From NCBI GenBank assembly GCA_038363925.1, contig JAQQWL010000009.1, forward strand, positions 310,001-374,000: a stretch of DNA of 64,000 bases. Direction: 5' to 3'. Position numbers and translations under genes: made by a program. Origin of the DNA: Apiospora phragmitis. Taxonomy: Eukaryota; Ascomycota; Sordariomycetes; Amphisphaeriales; Apiosporaceae. The first letter of the stretch is position 1. Each line of letters starts with the position of its first letter. Below are positions 59,179 through 64,000 of this stretch, piece after piece. The notes under the pieces were generated by a model that was given only the letters and a program-made list of their open reading frames with translations, ran no database searches and was not told the origin of the DNA.

Positions 59179-62100
59179 CTACCACCAGTAATCCCGCCCA
59201 CCACCGAAGCCTGCCCCGCGAAACTCAACCCCCCCCCCCCCCTCGAACGCCCCCCGCTCATCCCGCCCCACGCGGAAGCTCTCGGGCGGCCCCAGGTAGC
59301 TCGGCCTCTCACCCCCGAGGTCGACGACGATCTTCTGGACAACCACACTAGGCGCCAGCCCCCAGACCCGGAGCGTGTGCGCGCCCTCCCGGGTGATGTT
59401 CCACGTCGTCGTCGTGTTGTGGCTCGCGTGGCGGCCCCAGACGGCGTCGGCGACGGCGGCCCCCCAGCCGGGCGGCATGTCCTGGCCCACGCTGTCGCCG
59501 ACGAAGGCCCGGGTCTGGATGATATTGTCCTGGGACGACTCCGTCCCGGCACCGGCAGCAGCAGGGGCCAGGGATACGGCGAACTGCAGCGGTTTGCGGT
59601 CCGAGAGGTAGTTCTGCGTCGGGGACAGGTACAGCGTCACGTTGGCCCGGCTCGCGTTGGTGAAGAGGTACAGGTCGTACTCGAGCGCGGGGCCCGTCGC
59701 GGGCGTCAGGGGCGGCGTGTCCTGGGGCCAAAGGGTAACGCCGCCGAAGGTGCGGCCGTAGTTGGCGAGCGTGCGGTATGTTACGTTCTTCGAATCCGAG
59801 TCCGAACTGCTGTTGCTATTGCTTTTGGAAGGGTTGTAGATACGTTGGTAGTTCGGCCCCTCGATGGCGACGTGCTTGTCCGACTCGACGAACCCCGTCG
59901 TGAAGTTGGCGGGCACGCTGCGCAGATTGATGGGGACCTGCACGATGGGCTGGCTGTACCACTTCGTGAAGCCGACGCGCCCGCACCCGGACGTGAAGTT
60001 AATCTTGGCCATGGTGTTATTGACGATCTTCGGCGCGGCGGCCCAGTCCACCGACACGAACACGCGCGAATCCGTGCCGTTCCCGGGCCCGATGGTACCG
60101 CTGGAGGACGACAGCCGTACCCAGGGCGTGTCGACCTGGGCAGACCAGTCGCAGGCTTTGGGACCGCGGGCGAAGACGTCGAACCACCGCGCCGAGGGGC
60201 CGTACGGGTCCAGGGGTGGCAGGGCCAATGTGTTGCCCGAATTGGGGTGGTACTTATCGTCTCCGGGAATAGTGGCATTCGAACCTTCTACGGAAATACC
60301 GATGCTACCTGCCACTGACGCGACAGCGGACTGGACGTACTGCAGTGCTGGGGCAACGTTCCGCATGGGCTGCTGCCAGTATCCGTCAAAGCCAAAGTGA
60401 GTTTCTGTCAATGATTAGCCCCCAGCCCCTCCCCTTCTCAGGTTTGATTGGCAGATTTGCACTTACGGTCCATAATGTTTGCCCATTTGCCGTCAAGAAG
60501 GTCATCCCATCTCCCCGTAAGTTCACCATCGGCATCGAGATCCGACATGACCTCTCTCATGAGATCATTGGCCGAGTTCCGGCGCTGGTTGGCGTACACG
60601 GAGTTCTTCGCGGCGCCAATGTGAACCTTGTGCACAATCTCGCCCCCGAGGATGGGGTGGAGGACCATCTCGAAGTACGCGGCCTTCGACCCCTCGTCCA
60701 GCCCGTCATAGACGCTCTGCGCATCCGCCGCCAGCCGCGCCCACTGCGCCAGCACCGCGTCGGCCTCGTTGTAGTTGACCACAGAATAAACGTGGGGCTC
60801 AACCAACTCGAACTTGCGACGCGCGGCATACATGCCGAACCGCGTCATGATGTCAGCGATGTCCTCTGCAACGTGCTGATCCGTGCTGCCGAACTCGCGC
60901 GCCGCCCACGCCGACAGCCAGTCCCCGACGGCATCGACGCCCCAGCGCTCGGCGTCGTACGCCATGTCCAGGAAGTGGCTGAGCGGCAGCTCGAGCGGCT
61001 TCAGGTCGCCGACGTTGACGATCCATATGCGGTCCGCGCCGTGCGCGTAGGCGAGCTGCATCTGCTCAGCGGTCTTTTCGAGCTGGATCGTGTTGATCCA
61101 CTTGTAGTCGCGCACGTCGCCGACGTAGTCGAAGTGGTAGTACACGCCCGCGCCGCCGGGCCGGCTCTTCTCGTTTGCGATCGGCACGCGGCGAACGTTG
61201 CCCCAGTTGTCATCGGCCCAGAGCAGCGTGATGTCCTCGGGCACCTATCGACTCTCGGCGTTAGTATTGCTCTTTTTGGAATAAAAGGGATGTCTCAGGA
61301 GGGGATAACCCCAACTCTTCGAATAAACGGTGAATCCATCCCCCTTGAGACACTGGGATAACGAGGGATAACGGCTGGAATAGGAAGGAATAATCCCCAA
61401 GAGTCGCTTACCGCGAGGCCGTCCTGGAGGTAGGACATGACCTCCTTGTACAGGCACCACATCTGCGGCACGTTCGTCACATTGGTCTCGAGAACGTCCT
61501 CGATGATGTTCCTCTGGTGTTCGACGAGCGTCTCGAGCATCTCGACTATGACGTCCGTGCCGAGCCCCTCGATGGCCGTGTCGCCGGTGCCCCGCATGCC
61601 CATGGTCCACAAGCTGTTCCTTGTGTACGGTTTGGCGCGCTGGGTCCCGTAGACGAAGTACTCGTCGATGGTCTTGTTATTCAGGTTATAAGCCCACGGG
61701 CCCATTCCCTCGTTGATGTAGAACGTCTGGAACTCGTTCTGGGCGCGCATCATGGGCTCCGTGTGCGAGCTGCCGAGCACGATCTCCCACGCATCCGCCA
61801 GCGGCTGGTTGGCGGGGTCGTCGATCTCGAACATGGAGCCCCAGAGCGCCGGCCACAGGTAGTTGGCGCGCAGCCGCAGCAGCACCTCGAAGACGTTAGG
61901 GTAGAAGTCGCGGTTGTAGCCGACGCCGTAGGGCGTGTCAGCATAGTTCTGGTTCACCCATCCCGACAGACCGGGCTGCTCGTCGTTGAGGAAGAAGCCG
62001 CGGTACTTGACGGAGGGCGGGCCCTGGACTTTACCCCTGGGCAGGAACCAGACGTTACTGTGCTGCTGGACGGCGACGTCGGCCCACCAGTACCACGGGC

Positions 62101-62802
62101 TGACGCCGATCTGCTCGCTGATGTCGTAGAGGCCGAAGATGGCGCCGCGGGGGTCGCTGCCGGCGATGACCACGGCTTTTGGGCAGCCGGGACGGGATCC
62201 TCGACGACTTTCGACACGAAGGACTCCCATTTGCCCTTGATCTCCGAAACGTCTAGCTTGCTGCTGGAGACGAGATCGTCGATGACCTTGGAGTGGCCGA
62301 GTGTGCCGACGATGATGACCGTGTCCTTGGCCGAGGGGTCTGTGTAGTTGGGGCCGTAGAAGTATTCCGTGTTGTTCACCGAGTACTACGAAGAATGAAT
62401 TGTCACAAGGTTAGTTATGCTGTTGCTGACTAGGTACCAATGTATGATCCAACCGCAGCTGTTGTTGTTGTTGTCAGGGTCACTCACAACTGTGTAGTTG
62501 GTGGTGATGGGTCGGTACTCGTATGCAAGCGGTTGCGCGCCGATCTCCCCATTGCTCAAACTGAAGTTGTTCCCCGTGACGCGATCGAAGTCTTTGGCCA
62601 AGTCGCCGGCGGCGCGGACAACGCCCCAGTACTCATTATCCGACACCAGAATCTGGGGCTGGGCGATGGGTCCCCCGGCAAGCTGGAAACCGCCGGGGAC
62701 TTCTTGGAAGCTGATCACAGGCGCTTGGCCTAGGCCAGACACCAGCGACACCGCTGTCGCTGCTATGAGCGACAGGACTGCTCTGGTCAGTTGAACGCGC
62801 AT
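59179..62802 (-). CDS. secreted GH115 xylan alpha-1,2-glucuronidase, one 1-nt frame lesion
   Basis: Exons 62802-62488, 62385-61412, 61244-60467 and 60404-59179; introns of 102, 167 and 62 nt. Signal peptide MRVQLTRAVLSLIAATAVSLVSG, then the GH115 body: PQILVSDNEYWGVVRAAGDL, KAVVIAGSDPRGAIFGLYDI, GVSPWYWWADV, KYRGFFLNDEQPGLSGW, NYLWPALWGSMFEIDDP, AWEIVLGSSHTEPMMRAQNE, DITLLWADDNWGN, then the C-terminal beta domain ending PSYLGPPESFRVGRDE. Restoring one base gives 1,098 codons, a normal full length. The enzyme removes (4-O-methyl)glucuronic acid from xylan outside the cell. The lesion lies between about 62173 and 62192: VVEDPVPAAQK and KAVVIAGSDPRG are in adjacent frames, so one G/C base is missing (real or assembly). 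Intron 2 is an introner-like element. A 14-base C tract (59229-59242) lies in the last codons, so the extreme C-terminus is length-unstable. Confidence 0.9.
61245..61411 (-). mobile_element. introner-like element, copy A: intron 2 of GH115
   Basis: Exactly 167 nt. On the minus strand the exon ..GGCCTCGCG is followed by GTAAGCGACTCTTGGGG and the element ends AATACTAACGCCGAGAGTCG then ATAG before GTGCCCGAGGAC. Removing it restores LQDGLA-VPEDITLLW in phase 0. It has a canonical donor, a perfect TACTAAC branch site and an AG acceptor. About 10-bp terminal inverted repeats (CGACTCTTGG / complement of CCGAGAGTCG) sit just inside the splice sites, and internal complementary blocks (TCTCAGGAGGGG with CCCCCTTGAGA) would fold into a stem. 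The same sequence recurs at 57178-57346 and 63908-64000, so this intron belongs to a dispersed repeat family. Confidence 0.9.
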
Positions 62803-63795
62803 AGCGGCAGCGGTAGTCTAGTTATCGTTCGGTATCAACTAGGTAGGCGTCTTAAGCCAACCAGCTCACGGAGTCGTCAGTGTCAATGGTGACTTGGCTA
62901 GAGACTGCAGGGTATACATCGTGGATGCCTCCATGGTGTAGCATCATGGCCTATTTATGCATGCACTCATCGCGGGAGAGTTGACCGCGGTGAAGGGGAT
63001 CGTAACATCATCCTGCATGGAGAGGGTCACGCGGAGAGACCGCAGAGCTGCCAAGGGTGTATGTGCCTGAATTGATCCTTGGCCGCTCCCATGCAGAGGC
63101 TTTTCTGGTAACGGCCGCTGGTTCGCGGGTTTTCTCAAGATGGACGAGCCGTGTAGGTGGATGGATTATGGAAGTCCAGGACATGCCATGTTCCTTGTTT
63201 CCCCCGCACAACTCATGACTGGCGGCCTAAACCCCGCGTGGTTACAGGGTTGTTCGGCTTGTTTACCGACTTGACCGAAAGAACGAAAAAAAGCAAAAGC
63301 CGAACTTCCTGTGACGTATTTTTCCCTGCGATTCTTTGCTGGTTATTTTGAAGTCCACAATCTTTCTCGAGTGCCCTTGACTATTCACCCATTCAACTCA
63401 CTGTATACGGAAGACGAATGGTCCAGTTTCAATCAGTCGACCTCGTTTCTGAAGACGTTGGAAGTTTGAGGGTACATCTTCTCCAACTGCCAAACAGGGG
63501 GCTGGGTTGGGGTACAACGGGCCTGCGGAGAATGTTGCATTTAGCCTGAGATCGGGACGGACGTATCCCATCGTTCGGCTCCATTCACGTACTGCCATGT
63601 TCGCGCGTTACCATTCCATGCCATGCTTCAATGACTCAAGGCATCGTCAAGCAGCTGCAATTACGTAATGTATTACCTTCTAACTTGTATACATTGTGAA
63701 TTGTCACGTTCCATTTCCACGTTCCACAATCCACAGGCCAGCAGCTCCCGCAGGTTGCCCCGTAGAGTTACGGTCCTAGCAGCGGTGTCAAATGT
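62803..63795. other. GH115 promoter and upstream intergenic DNA
   Basis: The region adjoining 62802 is the GH115 promoter/leader. No carbon-catabolite or xylan-regulator site is asserted. Nothing else was recognised up to the 15-bp repeat array. Confidence 0.45.
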
Positions 63796-63900
63796 AGTAG
63801 CGCCCTGAGCAACAATGGTTTGGGTAACAGTGTCCCGAACAGTAGTGCCCTGTGAAGCAGTGCCCTGTGCAGCAGTGGTCTGAATAGCAGTGGTCTGACG
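63796..63900. repeat. degenerate 15-bp tandem repeat array
   Basis: About seven imperfect 15-bp units of the form agcagtgcccTGtga/agcagtggtctgaat. A multiple of three suggests a former pentapeptide-repeat coding sequence. On the plus strand the best frame (SSALC, SSGLN, SSGLT) has one TGA. On the minus strand a frame reads TTAIQ, TTAAQ, GTASQ, GTTVR, DTVTQ and stays open to a stop near 63674. The array directly precedes the donor end of introner copy C on the plus strand. Confidence 0.65.
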
Positions 63901-63907
63901 GGTGTTG

Positions 63908-64000
63908 GTAAGTGACTCGGGGATTATTCCGTCCTATTCCAGCCGTTATTCCTCGTTATCCCAGGGTCTTAGAGGGTATAGATTTACCGTTTATTCGAGG
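63908..64000 (+). mobile_element. introner-like element, copy C (cut by window end)
   Basis: Starts GTAAGTGACTCGGGGATTAT and continues CCTATTCCAGCCGTTATTCC, TCGTTATCCCAG and CCGTTTATTCGAGG, matching the first about 93 nt of the minus-strand GH115 intron. The donor GTAAGT and terminal GACTC are intact. It is in plus orientation, so any host gene would be on the plus strand, with the 15-bp repeat array as its upstream exon; its acceptor half lies beyond the window. Confidence 0.8.

Noticed and set aside
58999..60318. 439-codon plus-strand open frame opposite GH115
   Set aside because: Shadow of the GH115 C-terminal exon; no domain pattern.

Overview
The window is nuclear DNA of a filamentous ascomycete (Pezizomycotina, most likely Sordariomycetes). 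The genes are broken by short spliceosomal introns (about 60-170 nt) with GTAAGT/GTATGT-type donors. Protein types are typical of moulds: a Zn(II)2Cys6 regulator, DAL5-type MFS and choline/GABA-type permeases, a DCW1/DFG5-type GH76, a Cps1-type GT2, GH115 and a GliT-like reductase. Intergenic DNA is long and carries microsatellites and many TAGGTAGG-type motifs. No RNA gene, CRISPR array or origin was recognised.

Layout. 0-16 kb: a 5'-truncated Zn2Cys6 transcription factor; a small two-helix membrane protein whose N-terminus is out of frame; an MFS transporter with two frame lesions; an intact glutathione S-transferase; a clearly decayed amino-acid/choline-type permease; and a shredded cytochrome P450 relic. 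16-24 kb: an intact GPI-anchored GH76 and a coiled-coil protein whose conserved C-terminus is out of frame by one base. 24-42.7 kb and 44.5-53.6 kb are gene-poor; the only intact gene between them is a GT2 polysaccharide synthase (42.7-44.5 kb). 53.6-64 kb: a small secreted Cys protein, a GliT-like thioredoxin-reductase-fold enzyme, a degenerate SAM methyltransferase, a lineage-specific hypothetical gene held between inverted duplicates of the methyltransferase fragment, and a four-exon secreted GH115 alpha-glucuronidase.

The most interesting signal is a family of about 167-nt repeats that behave as introns. One copy is exactly the second intron of GH115 (GTAAGC...TACTAAC...ATAG, with about 10-bp terminal inverted repeats just inside the splice sites). 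A second, diverged copy abuts the methyltransferase relic in the sense orientation. A third starts with GTAAGT and runs off the right end of the window. This is the pattern of introner-like elements (transposing introns).

The genes do not form one pathway. GH76, GT2 and GH115 point to cell-wall building and plant hemicellulose use. Several otherwise conserved genes carry single-base frame breaks. Some are certainly decay (the permease has a 7-bp tandem duplication, a nonsense codon and more), while isolated 1-nt breaks in GH115, the coiled-coil gene and the small membrane protein could equally be assembly errors.
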